A stretch of DNA of 64,000 bases, taken from the NCBI GenBank assembly GCA_964477265.1, contig CAYZDJ010000005.1:159066-223065 (forward strand). Direction: 5' to 3'. A program made the position numbers and the translations under genes. Below, piece after piece: positions 8,346 to 16,986 of the stretch. Every line of letters begins with the position of its first letter. The first letter of the stretch is position 1. Under the pieces are notes generated by a model. The model made no database searches and was not told the DNA's origin. It worked only from the letters and a program-made list of their open reading frames with translations. The DNA is from CAIVPM01 sp964477265 (GTDB lineage: Bacteria > Bacteroidota > Bacteroidia > Chitinophagales > Chitinophagaceae).

Positions 8346-9915
8346 GGTCAAAACTTTTGCTGCAATTTAAAATCACATTGAAAAGCTCGCTTCCATAAAT
8401 AGAATAGAGATAAGAAAAATTTTCTGTTCTTTCTTGCAAGCTGTTATTGTAAAATAAATCTTCTTTAATATTTTTCAATTGATTTTTCTGGTCGGTGAAT
8501 TTTCTTTTTTCTGCACGAAGTATTTTTCTCTCAATATTTTCAATTTGCTTTAAAGTTTTTATAGACGAGGCTTTAACGTGTCTCTGTAAAGTAGCATCAA
8601 TTTGTGTTGCCTTTGCTGCAAGTGCATCATAAAGGTTTTTTATAATTTCTTTTTCATCTACCAGTTCAAACGAAGCATTACTTTGCTGCTTAACCCAATT
8701 GCTAAATAAAGTTTCGGTATCAGTAAATAAATCTTCAACTTTAAGGTTCATTTTTTGCAGCTTAATTTCCTGCTGTTTTTTATACAGTAAAAATGAATTT
8801 CTCAAAATAATTGGTGGAAAGTTGACACCTGCTTTTTCAAAAACATTTTTAAGTTGCAGCCAATAAGTTACTTCGCCACCACCACCAATAAATGCTATGT
8901 TTGGCAATATCGTTTCCTGAAAAACAGGACGCAAAATAACATTTGCACTAAACCTTTCAGGATGATTATTTAACTCATTAAGTATTTCATCAAGCGTAAA
9001 CTTTAAGCCTAATTTTTCAATTATAAAAACATTACTTTCAAATTCAATCCTCTCACGTTTGTCATCAATTAAATAAAATAAATTAAGATTTCTGCCTGTT
9101 TGTTTTATTTTATAATTTGCATTAATTGCTTCAACAGTTTTGATAACTTCTTTCTCTGAAAATTGCTCTCTTAATTCTTTTTCAACAACAGGAATAAATG
9201 TTTTTTTTAACTCAACATTATCTGGAATAACAACAAGCAAACCATATTTTCCAAACAAAGTATTTACCAAATTGAATGTACTGTGTTGTATAGTATCATT
9301 GAGTTTGTAGCAATTTTTAAAAATATCAACCAACTCTTTTCCAAAATTATTTACTGCAATTTGTGCTTCAATCGCATTTATTAGTGTTATAAAGTTTGCA
9401 TCAACTTTCATTCGCCCAACTGCACCAGTTTGTTGTGTTTGCCACACCAGTTTTTTTTGTTGAATAGTTATATTGCCTAGTTCTTCAAGGTCTGCATCTT
9501 CGCTACCCATGTAATAAGCTGGTACAAATTTAAATTCTGGCAATTGCTCGCTTAAATCATTTGCCATTTTAATGGCGTGTAAAATTTTATAAATAAAATA
9601 AAGTGGACCAATGAAAATGTTGGGTTGATGTGCAGTTGTAACTGTAAAACAATTTGATTTTTTTAATAACGCTATGTTTTGTAGTTGTATAGTTGTTGGG
9701 TTGCTTTGTGCATATTGCTGTTCAAAATAACGCACAAGTGTATCTCTGTTTGTATAATTTTTTTGCTTGTTTTCAATGGCTTGCTTTATGCCTTGCAAAT
9801 TTGGTTGATAGGTGTAAAAGTCCTGCAGTTGCTGGCTTTCATCAATATAATCTATAACAAATTTCGAAAAAAAATGTGTTTGCTTATATGGCAGCGTTCT
9901 ACAATCAAATTTCAT
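8314..9915 (-). CDS. bshC: Bacillithiol biosynthesis cysteine-adding enzyme
   Basis: 533 residues from the ATG at 9915; an upstream start at 9945 would add ten residues not needed by the family. BshC joins cysteine to glucosaminyl-malate, the last step of bacillithiol synthesis. The sequence shows the family's features: VTTAHQPNIFIGPLYFIYKI near residue 95, the GSEDADLEELGNI loop (about 140-152), the FIGGGGEVTYWLQLKNVFE motif (about 345-363) and a long coiled-coil C-terminal arm (about 430-510). bshA and bshB are not in the window. It is divergent from mltG. Confidence 0.94.
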   Translation of the reverse strand: MKFDCRTLPYKQTHFFSKFVIDYIDESQQLQDFYTYQPNLQGIKQAIENKQKNYTNRDTLVRYFEQQYAQSNPTTIQLQNIALLKKSNCFTVTTAHQPNIFIGPLYFIYKILHAIKMANDLSEQLPEFKFVPAYYMGSEDADLEELGNITIQQKKLVWQTQQTGAVGRMKVDANFITLINAIEAQIAVNNFGKELVDIFKNCYKLNDTIQHSTFNLVNTLFGKYGLLVVIPDNVELKKTFIPVVEKELREQFSEKEVIKTVEAINANYKIKQTGRNLNLFYLIDDKRERIEFESNVFIIEKLGLKFTLDEILNELNNHPERFSANVILRPVFQETILPNIAFIGGGGEVTYWLQLKNVFEKAGVNFPPIILRNSFLLYKKQQEIKLQKMNLKVEDLFTDTETLFSNWVKQQSNASFELVDEKEIIKNLYDALAAKATQIDATLQRHVKASSIKTLKQIENIERKILRAEKRKFTDQKNQLKNIKEDLFYNNSLQERTENFSYLYSIYGSELFNVILNCSKSFDQKFTMISIEQ

Positions 9916-9919
9916 AAAA

Positions 9920-9952
9920 CAAATGTAGGGCAGATGAATTATCAATATTCAA
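9920..9952 (-). promoter_or_regulatory. Candidate bshC promoter
   Basis: On the minus strand TTG (9952-9950) and TACATTTG (9927-9920) are 22 nt apart, matching TTG-N17-23-TAnnTTTG. The -7 box ends only 4 nt before the ATG, implying a leaderless or almost leaderless transcript, which lowers certainty. Confidence 0.4.
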
Positions 9953-9997
9953 TTTTTACCAATAGCATAATTGCCTACGATAAAATGTGTTTTACAG

Positions 9998-10029
9998 TTG
10001 TTATACTTTATTACAACCCCCTATCTTTA
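9998..10029 (+). promoter_or_regulatory. Candidate mltG promoter
   Basis: TTG at 9998-10000 and TATCTTTA at 10022-10029 are 21 nt apart, one mismatch from TAnnTTTG. The -7 box ends 4 nt before the ATG at 10034. Confidence 0.35.
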
Positions 10030-10033
10030 GCCA

Positions 10034-11053
10034 ATGAAGAAAATAGTATTATGGTGCTTTTTGTTGTTGTGTTTAATAGCAGGAATTGTGGCTTATTTAG
10101 TGCTTAGCCCAGCAACAAGTTTTAAACAAGATAGCAAAACTGTATTGATAGAAGAATCTCAAATTAACAAAGACAGTTTAATAAAATTGTTGGTTGATAA
10201 AAATATTATTTCAAATGCTTTTGTGTTTGAACAATTAGGTAACCAAATGAAAATTTGGGACAGGATTAAAAGTGGTAAATACAAAATAAATAATGGCGAA
10301 AGCTTGCTTGATATTGCAAGGATATTCAGAAATAATAAGCAAGCCGAAGTAAACTTGATAATTAATAAAATACGTACACCGCAAGACCTTGCAAAGCTAA
10401 TAGGCAAAAGCTTTTCGACAGATTCGGCAACTACATTGTCTATCATAACAAATACCAATACTTTGGCAACTATAAATGCAGATAGCAATAGTTTATTGTT
10501 TAATATTATTCCTAATACTTATAGTTTTTACTGGAGCACACCAGTTGATAAAATACTTGAAAAGCTTGCAGTTGAATCAAAAAAATTTTGGGATAATAAT
10601 GACCGAACAAATAAAGCTGCTAATATGGGCTTAACTCCTTTTCAGGTTTATACCATTGCAAGCATTGTAGAAGAGGAGACTAATAAAGAAGAAGATAAAG
10701 GTAAAATTGCAAGTGTTTATATTAACAGATTGAGTAAAGGAATGAATTTGGGTGCAGACCCTACTGTAAAATTTGCATTGAAAGATTTTGCAATCAAAAG
10801 AGTTTTGCATGAACATTTAACAGTAGAATCTCCTTACAATACTTATAAATATAAAGGTTTGCCCCCAGGTGCAATTTGTACACCAAGCATTAAAACTATT
10901 GATGCAGTTTTAAATGCACCACGAACAGATTATTTGTTTTTTTGTGCAGATGCAAGCTTTAATGGATACAGCCATTTCAGCAGCAATTTTGCAGAGCACC
11001 AGCAATATGCAAAGCAATACCATAAAGCACAAGACGATAGAAATATAAAATAA
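10034..11053 (+). CDS. mltG: Endolytic murein transglycosylase MltG
   Basis: 339 residues. One N-terminal membrane anchor (about residues 4-24) holds the enzyme to the inner membrane, where it cleaves nascent glycan strands and sets their length. A LysM-like region (about 35-115) precedes the YceG catalytic domain. The domain contains ASIVEEETN (catalytic Glu about residue 220), KGKIASVYINRLSKGMNLGADPTV and the C-terminal SPYNTY and GLPPGAICTPS signatures. The YihY-family gene follows after 3 nt, so the two are probably co-transcribed. Confidence 0.94.
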   Translation: MKKIVLWCFLLLCLIAGIVAYLVLSPATSFKQDSKTVLIEESQINKDSLIKLLVDKNIISNAFVFEQLGNQMKIWDRIKSGKYKINNGESLLDIARIFRNNKQAEVNLIINKIRTPQDLAKLIGKSFSTDSATTLSIITNTNTLATINADSNSLLFNIIPNTYSFYWSTPVDKILEKLAVESKKFWDNNDRTNKAANMGLTPFQVYTIASIVEEETNKEEDKGKIASVYINRLSKGMNLGADPTVKFALKDFAIKRVLHEHLTVESPYNTYKYKGLPPGAICTPSIKTIDAVLNAPRTDYLFFCADASFNGYSHFSSNFAEHQQYAKQYHKAQDDRNIK

Positions 11054-11056
11054 TTG

Positions 11057-12031
11057 ATGACTAACTTAGAAAGAAAAATTGCTTCATCCCCTCCAATTGC
11101 TTTTTTAATCAAAAAGAGTAAAACCTTTGTATTGCCCGGATTTCAGGGTTTGCCTTTATATGATGTTATCACTTTTTTCTTTCAACAAATAAACAGAGTT
11201 GGGTTAAATGCACGTGCAGCAGCTATATCGTTTAATTTTATAATGGCAATACCTGCAACCTGCATTTTCATTTTTACATTAGTACCTTATTTGCCCATTG
11301 CAAAACAGTTTAACACAGAATTATTGAAACTTACAAAAGAGCTTACTCCAAACCAATCTACATACTTATTTGTAAGGGATTTTTTAGATGATTTTTTTGG
11401 AAGACAGCGTGGTGGCTTGCTTTCGTTTGGTATTTTATTGGCGTTGTTTTATGCATCAAATGCAATGATGGGAATTATTAGAACATTTGACAATTCAATT
11501 GCAGAAAAAAAAGCATGGTTCTTTCATAAAAGATGGAGAGCTATAAAACTTACTTTTTTAATGATGTTTTTGGTAATAGGTTCTATATTAATATTGATAG
11601 GGCAGGAGCAGTTAACTGTGTTGCTCAAAAAGTTGTTTCATATTTCTCGTAGAGGTAAAATTCCTTGGTGGAACAGCGTTAGATGGATTTTAATATTGGT
11701 ATTTGTTTTTTATAGTATTGCCTTTATTTACAAGTATGCACCAAGCGTTCACAAGCGTTGGAAGTTATTATCTCCAGGTTCTATTTTAGCAACAATATTA
11801 TTGTTAACTACTACAATTTTATTTAGCTATTGGGTAAATAATTTTGCCAACTTTAACAAGATTTATGGTTCTATTGGTACTGTGTTAATTATAATGAATT
11901 TGATTTATTTTAACTCAATGGTTTTAATTATTGGATTTGAGTTAAACGTAAGTATAACACAGCTTTTAGCTAAAGCGTCAATAAGAAAACAGCACGAAAA
12001 TGCAATTGAAGAATTTGAAGCAGCAAGTTAA
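11057..12031 (+). CDS. YihY/BrkB family membrane protein
   Basis: 324 residues from the ATG at 11057, 3 nt after the mltG stop. It has about six membrane segments. The family signatures are RAAAISFNFIMAIPA (about 52-66), the AMMGIIRTFDNS region (about 135-146), FKRWRAIKLT-like residues at HKRWRAIKLTFLM, and a C-terminal GSIGTVLIIMNLIYFNSMVLIIGFELN run. The family was once labelled ribonuclease BN, which is wrong for it; its true role is unknown. Co-transcription with mltG fits a cell-envelope setting. Confidence 0.9.
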   Translation: MTNLERKIASSPPIAFLIKKSKTFVLPGFQGLPLYDVITFFFQQINRVGLNARAAAISFNFIMAIPATCIFIFTLVPYLPIAKQFNTELLKLTKELTPNQSTYLFVRDFLDDFFGRQRGGLLSFGILLALFYASNAMMGIIRTFDNSIAEKKAWFFHKRWRAIKLTFLMMFLVIGSILILIGQEQLTVLLKKLFHISRRGKIPWWNSVRWILILVFVFYSIAFIYKYAPSVHKRWKLLSPGSILATILLLTTTILFSYWVNNFANFNKIYGSIGTVLIIMNLIYFNSMVLIIGFELNVSITQLLAKASIRKQHENAIEEFEAAS

Positions 12032-12082
12032 ATTTTTATAATTTTTTTCGCTAAGAGGCTATTTTAAAATGCGAATTATTGA

Positions 12083-12135
12083 ACACAGATGACACAGATT
12101 CTACAGATTTATTATGTTTTATTTTTAATCTGTGT
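12083..12135. repeat. Intergenic hairpin repeat, ACACAGATT family
   Basis: ACACAGAT, ACACAGATT and ACAGATTT occur in a row, and the first 9-mer partner AATCTGTGT (12127-12135) pairs with ACACAGATT (12092-12100). It lies between the converging YihY and rlmB genes and could act as a weak terminator. Confidence 0.55.
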
Positions 12136-12141
12136 GCCACT

Positions 12142-12885
12142 TTATTTCATTCTTTGTGTCATTGCTTCATACAAAATCATTCCTGTTGCAACCGAAACGT
12201 TTAAAGACTCAAACTTGGCAACCATTGGAATGTTAAATTGTTCGTCACAAATTTTCATTACAGCAGGATAAACTCCATTTTCTTCTCCACCCATTACTAT
12301 ACAACAAGGCTCTTGAAATTCAATGTTCATAAGGGTTTTATTGGCTTTCATTTCACTAGCAAAAACCTTTATGCCATTCAAATGCAATTCATCAATTGCC
12401 TTCATTAAACTAGTTACTCTGCATATATGAATATGCTCTAAAGCACCAGCACTACTTTTCATTGCTTCTTCATTTAATGCACCAACTCCCTTATCTGGAA
12501 TAATGATTGCCTGTGCACCACAGCATAATGCAGTACGTGCAATGGCACCAATATTTCTAACATCAGTAACACCATCAAGCATAACAAACAAAGGAGTTTC
12601 ACCTTTGTCAACAATAAAATCTATAACCTGTTGCACAGATATATAATTTACCAAAGCTGCAAACGCAATAACCCCCTGATGATTGGCTCTTGAAAAACTA
12701 TTTAATTTTTCTACAGGCACAAATTGCATTGGTATTTGATGCTGCTTGCATAAATCTCTTACTTGTGCAGATGTTTCGGCATTGATATTTTTTTGAACAA
12801 ATATTTTATCAATAGTTGTGCCTGCTGAAACTGCTTCAAACAAAGGTTGCTTGCCAATAATTAATCTGCTTTTAAATGATGCCAT
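12142..12885 (-). CDS. rlmB: 23S rRNA (guanosine-2'-O)-methyltransferase RlmB
   Basis: 247 residues. The SpoU/TrmH-family enzyme methylates a ribose of a guanosine in 23S rRNA. The N-terminal L30e-like substrate-binding domain covers about residues 1-80 (IIGKQPLFEAV at the start). The knotted SPOUT domain carries all three motifs: LDGVTDVRNIGAIARTA (about 98-114), CIVMGGEENGVYPAV (about 189-203) and NIPMVAKFESLNVSVATGM (about 213-231). Distinguishing RlmB from other TrmH paralogues by sequence alone is the main uncertainty. Confidence 0.9.
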   Translation of the reverse strand: MASFKSRLIIGKQPLFEAVSAGTTIDKIFVQKNINAETSAQVRDLCKQHQIPMQFVPVEKLNSFSRANHQGVIAFAALVNYISVQQVIDFIVDKGETPLFVMLDGVTDVRNIGAIARTALCCGAQAIIIPDKGVGALNEEAMKSSAGALEHIHICRVTSLMKAIDELHLNGIKVFASEMKANKTLMNIEFQEPCCIVMGGEENGVYPAVMKICDEQFNIPMVAKFESLNVSVATGMILYEAMTQRMK

Positions 12886-12926
12886 TTGGCAAAAATAAGT
12901 ATCTGGAAATTGCGTGAATAAAATCT

Positions 12927-15900
12927 TTAGTGTAGTAAAGTTATGCTGCCAGATTTTGTTTCATTAGTACCAGTAGTTGTTCTGTAATTAATGATGTAAT
13001 AATAGACATCAGTTGGCAAAGGTTTGTTATTCATCATTCCATTCCAACCCTTATTAACACTTGCTGTTTCAAAAACTTTTTGCCCCCAGCGATTAAAAAT
13101 GTACATTTTAAATTGAATAATACAACTACCATCGAAAGGTTTAAACTCATCATTAATACCATCGCCATTTGGGCTAAATGTATTTGCAAAGTTAGAATTT
13201 ATTGAACCACTGTAAACTACTTTCATTGTGTCTAAACCACTGCAACCATTGTTATCAGTAACTTGTAACCAATAAGTATTTAAACCATTTAATGCAATTG
13301 ATGAGGTTGTTTCTCCTGTTCTCCAATTATAATTTTTATAACCATTTACAGTATATAATTCCCCTAAACATACTTGCAAATTTGTTGGTAAAAAGTTTGC
13401 AGGGTTATTAAATGTATTAATTAATACGAAACTATCTCTTGCTTTACAACCCAAACTATCACTCACTTCTACCCAATACAATCCAATATTTTTTACATTG
13501 ATTGATGAAGAAATGCTGCCAGTATTCCATACATATTTTTTAAAACTTCCAGGATATAAATTAACAATATCGCCTTCGCAAATAGATGTGTCTTGCTGTA
13601 GTTGTGGATGCAAATTATTAGTAACAATTAAGTTTAAAATATGTATCGTATCGCAATTGCCAGTTTTAGTCGTATCTCTATAAATACCACTTGCAGTATA
13701 GCCATTATAAATACTACCTTGACAAATAGTTTTTGTAGTGCTATCTTTTAAATATGCACTTGAAGTAATGCTTATATGCAGCAAACTATCACAATTATTG
13801 GCTAAATGAAACACAGTATCAAAAGGTGAACTATGCCCCCAAAACGCTTGCCCAGCACATATTTGCTTGTAAATTGTATCGCGTTTATTAGTAATAATTA
13901 TTAGATGTTGTTGAATAATACTATCGCAGCCTAAACTATTTTTTATTGTTGTTGATACAACCTGACTTGTAGTATATGTTATGCTATTAATAATAACACT
14001 GCCACAAGCTGTGATAGTATCTTTTGTTGTTGATGCAGCAGGTAAAACTATTAAGTTTAAAATAATTAAACTATCGCAACCAGTGCTATTAATTGTGGTA
14101 TCATTATAGCTGCCTGTTGTACTGTGTCCCAAATATGTTTGTCCACTGCAAATAGTTTTATTTGTTGTTGCAGTGGTTGATTGATAACAAGTAGAAATTA
14201 ATGGTGCATTATCAGTTTTATCCCATGTTACAGATGCACTTAATGTTGCATTATTTGCATTTGGTGAGGCATCTTTTAATGTAGTTCCTTTACCTTCATT
14301 GCTATGATAATATGCAACCAAACCTGTTTCATTTGCATTTAAGCACTTATCATAACTGGCTTGTATTTGTATTGCAGTTCTTGGATAATTCCAAAATCTT
14401 ATTTCATCTAACTTGCCTGCAAATGCACTATCTATAAGGCTTGTATAACTTCCTATTCCAAAAAAAGGCAATAAAGTTGGATTAATTGCACCATGTGTAT
14501 TTGGTTTTGTATCAACTAAAATTCCATTAACATAAAGATTAGAAACATTGTTTGCATAATCTCTAACTGCTGCAACATGATACCAAGTATTTGGCACAAA
14601 ACCACCTGTAGGAAAGTATTTGCAAGGAGTATTATCTCTATCTGCACAGCCATTTGGACCATCTGCAACAAAGCACAATTCTTTTTGTTGTGCAACCTGT
14701 GGCCATCCAAAACCTAAAACTATATCCTGACATTGTGGTACATCTAGTACTGAAATTATTTTACAACGAGAATTGCTTGTTGTGCTACTATTGTTGTAGT
14801 AACTACTGTTAAACCAAAGCTCCCAAGTAAACCCAGTATTTGGGAAATAGTTTTTTATGGGCGAAGGAGGAGTTATTTTACTTGTTTTAGTAAGTTTAAC
14901 AACGCCTTGGCAATTTGGGTTTGGTGGTGTGGTACAATTTTTAACTACGACTTGCTTACAAAAACTATTTTGCGTAGCTAAACCTTCATCAATAGTTAAA
15001 TTTATATTATAAGTGCCAACAGCATTGTAGCTTATTTGTGGTGGGGTTTGTAAAGATGAATTGGGAATGGAAGAGTTGGTGCAGCCTGCAATTTTTAAAC
15101 ACGTTAATGTATTTGACCCTGTGTTAGGAATGAATATATATTTATCATTACCAACAATAAATTCTTTTGAAAATGAGTGAGGTCCATTAAGACTACCAAT
15201 ATTGCCCAAACTTATGCCAGTAGGCACGTTTAACAAACTACCATTAAAATTCAGTTTAGAAATATCGTGCCCAGATTGGTTACATACATAAGCATATACT
15301 TCACCACAATTATTATAAATCTGTATTCCTCTTGGCCAAGACAAAACATTATTTGGGTTTCCTAAATTGGTACCTGTTGGTGTGTTAAGTAATGAGCTGC
15401 CAAAATCTAATCTTGAAATGGAATGTCCTTTTGTATTTGAAACAAAAATTCTTTGAATACCATTATCATTTATAACCTGAAAGCTTGAAGGCCAGTTCAA
15501 ATTTCCAATATTGCCAAGATTAATACCAGTTGGTGTATTATTAAAACTATTGGTAAAATTTATTCTTGATATCGTATTAGATTCTGCATTAAATAAAATG
15601 CCATACCAGATATTATTTTCTTGCCATAAATGCAATTGATGCGGCTGGTCAAGTGTACCAATATTTCCCCAATCTGTAGTTGCAGGACTTGTATTTGTAA
15701 TGTTTGTTCCAAAATCTAATTTCACAATTTTAGGACCAGTACTTGTAACATTACTGCCACCCACAATTATTGCAATCCAGTTTCCGTTTTGTTTTACCAA
15801 TTTTATATCTTCTCCTCCAGAACCACTCCAAAGCACACCATTCGGATTACCTAAAAACACTGCCGTTGGTGTGTTTAACAAACTATTTCCAAAATCTAAA

Positions 15901-16883
15901 CGTGTAATTCCGCCAGGATTGAAGTTAAAAACAAAGCCATAATAATTGCCATTGTCAAGTACATAATCCATAAAAACAGGAACAGAAAAATTGCCACCAA
16001 TATTGCCTAAATTAACTCCACTAACATTTGCATTTGCACCAGCATCGCAAAAATTCCAATTATATGTTGTAGCGTTTGATGAAGTATTGGTTATTGTAAA
16101 ATTTTGATTTATACAAACTGTATCTGGTGCAATAAAAGATGCAATGGGTGTAATATCGTTGCAATGATTATCATTTAGTTTAAATAGTGAATCAACTTCC
16201 AAGTTACTTAAGTTCCTATTATAAATTCTTACTTCATCCATTTTACCTTTAAAATAATCCCCACTTGCTTCGCCTTTTCTCCCAAATGCTATAGTAGAAT
16301 TTGCACCATCTTGAATAATAAAATGTGTTTTTGTTAGATCTTGTGCTTCAAGTTGCCCATTTACATATAAATGCCAAATACCATTTTTATAAGTTACTAC
16401 AACATTGTACCAACATTTGTTATTTGTCATTGTAGTTGTACCATTAACGATATTATTAGCAGCCCAACCTGTCATTGCCTTGTTATTTACTAAGTATGAG
16501 CCATAGTTCCATAAGGAAGCATTATAATTTGAATTAAAAGGAGATTTTACAACTAATGCTTGTGCTAGCCAAGAAGAATTTTGATAAGGTAAAACCCAAG
16601 TTGAAATTGAGAATGAATCGATTGGAGCAAAATCATATTTAGCATTAAATGGCAAGCTAATATATGAGGTAGCACCATCAAATTCATAAGCATTATTAGT
16701 TACACCAAAAGCATCTGTGGTAAGGGTTGCACCATTAACTGCACCATTAATATTATTGCCACTTGCATCATTAGCATTACCATTAAAAGGATAATATGCA
16801 ATTAAACCTTGTGTAAGATTTACTTGAGCTGCTGTATTCAACGACAAAGCAAGAAATAAAATTAAAATTAAATTTGAACGCAT
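12927..16883 (-). CDS. Large LamG surface protein with T9SS type B sorting domain
   Basis: 1318 residues with a signal peptide ending near residue 19 (NTAAQ). In order: a LamG/concanavalin-like domain (about 25-240, starting GLIAYYPFNGNAND), a PKD-like strand pair (about 245-280), and a beta-propeller-like region of repeated LNxPTGxxLGNxxxLxxP units (about 285-610). Then come a second PKD-like domain, a second LamG domain (about 655-870), and a row of short C-x-Y-x-G-x-Y-CDS repeats (about 880-1110). The C-terminal 90 residues are the gliding-motility-type CTD: FSPNGDGINDEFKPF, FNRWGQKVFE and NKPLPTDVYYYII. It should be exported by T9SS and fixed to or released from the surface. Glycan binding is inferred from LamG. 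Confidence 0.9.
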   Translation of the reverse strand: MRSNLILILFLALSLNTAAQVNLTQGLIAYYPFNGNANDASGNNINGAVNGATLTTDAFGVTNNAYEFDGATSYISLPFNAKYDFAPIDSFSISTWVLPYQNSSWLAQALVVKSPFNSNYNASLWNYGSYLVNNKAMTGWAANNIVNGTTTMTNNKCWYNVVVTYKNGIWHLYVNGQLEAQDLTKTHFIIQDGANSTIAFGRKGEASGDYFKGKMDEVRIYNRNLSNLEVDSLFKLNDNHCNDITPIASFIAPDTVCINQNFTITNTSSNATTYNWNFCDAGANANVSGVNLGNIGGNFSVPVFMDYVLDNGNYYGFVFNFNPGGITRLDFGNSLLNTPTAVFLGNPNGVLWSGSGGEDIKLVKQNGNWIAIIVGGSNVTSTGPKIVKLDFGTNITNTSPATTDWGNIGTLDQPHQLHLWQENNIWYGILFNAESNTISRINFTNSFNNTPTGINLGNIGNLNWPSSFQVINDNGIQRIFVSNTKGHSISRLDFGSSLLNTPTGTNLGNPNNVLSWPRGIQIYNNCGEVYAYVCNQSGHDISKLNFNGSLLNVPTGISLGNIGSLNGPHSFSKEFIVGNDKYIFIPNTGSNTLTCLKIAGCTNSSIPNSSLQTPPQISYNAVGTYNINLTIDEGLATQNSFCKQVVVKNCTTPPNPNCQGVVKLTKTSKITPPSPIKNYFPNTGFTWELWFNSSYYNNSSTTSNSRCKIISVLDVPQCQDIVLGFGWPQVAQQKELCFVADGPNGCADRDNTPCKYFPTGGFVPNTWYHVAAVRDYANNVSNLYVNGILVDTKPNTHGAINPTLLPFFGIGSYTSLIDSAFAGKLDEIRFWNYPRTAIQIQASYDKCLNANETGLVAYYHSNEGKGTTLKDASPNANNATLSASVTWDKTDNAPLISTCYQSTTATTNKTICSGQTYLGHSTTGSYNDTTINSTGCDSLIILNLIVLPAASTTKDTITACGSVIINSITYTTSQVVSTTIKNSLGCDSIIQQHLIIITNKRDTIYKQICAGQAFWGHSSPFDTVFHLANNCDSLLHISITSSAYLKDSTTKTICQGSIYNGYTASGIYRDTTKTGNCDTIHILNLIVTNNLHPQLQQDTSICEGDIVNLYPGSFKKYVWNTGSISSSINVKNIGLYWVEVSDSLGCKARDSFVLINTFNNPANFLPTNLQVCLGELYTVNGYKNYNWRTGETTSSIALNGLNTYWLQVTDNNGCSGLDTMKVVYSGSINSNFANTFSPNGDGINDEFKPFDGSCIIQFKMYIFNRWGQKVFETASVNKGWNGMMNNKPLPTDVYYYIINYRTTTGTNETKSGSITLLH

Positions 16884-16940
16884 TTGAATATTGAAGGTTG
16901 AAAAGCATCAAATAATGAATCTCGATAATCTTTTTTGGGT

Positions 16941-16970
16941 AAAATGCCCCAAAATATTTTGAGGCATTTT
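16941..16970. terminator. Hairpin between the two LamG genes
   Basis: AAAATGCCCCAAAAT pairs with ATTTTGAGGCATTTT with one mismatch. It lies downstream of the 781-residue gene and upstream of the 1318-residue gene on the minus strand. A T-run follows only on the plus strand, so termination efficiency on the minus strand is uncertain. Confidence 0.45.
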
Positions 16971-16986
16971 GTGCTTTTTTTATAAT

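Noticed and set aside
12089..12271. Possible small hydrophobic gene of 60 codons on the plus strand
   Set aside because: Half of it is the ACACAGATT hairpin repeat and half is antisense to the conserved end of rlmB.
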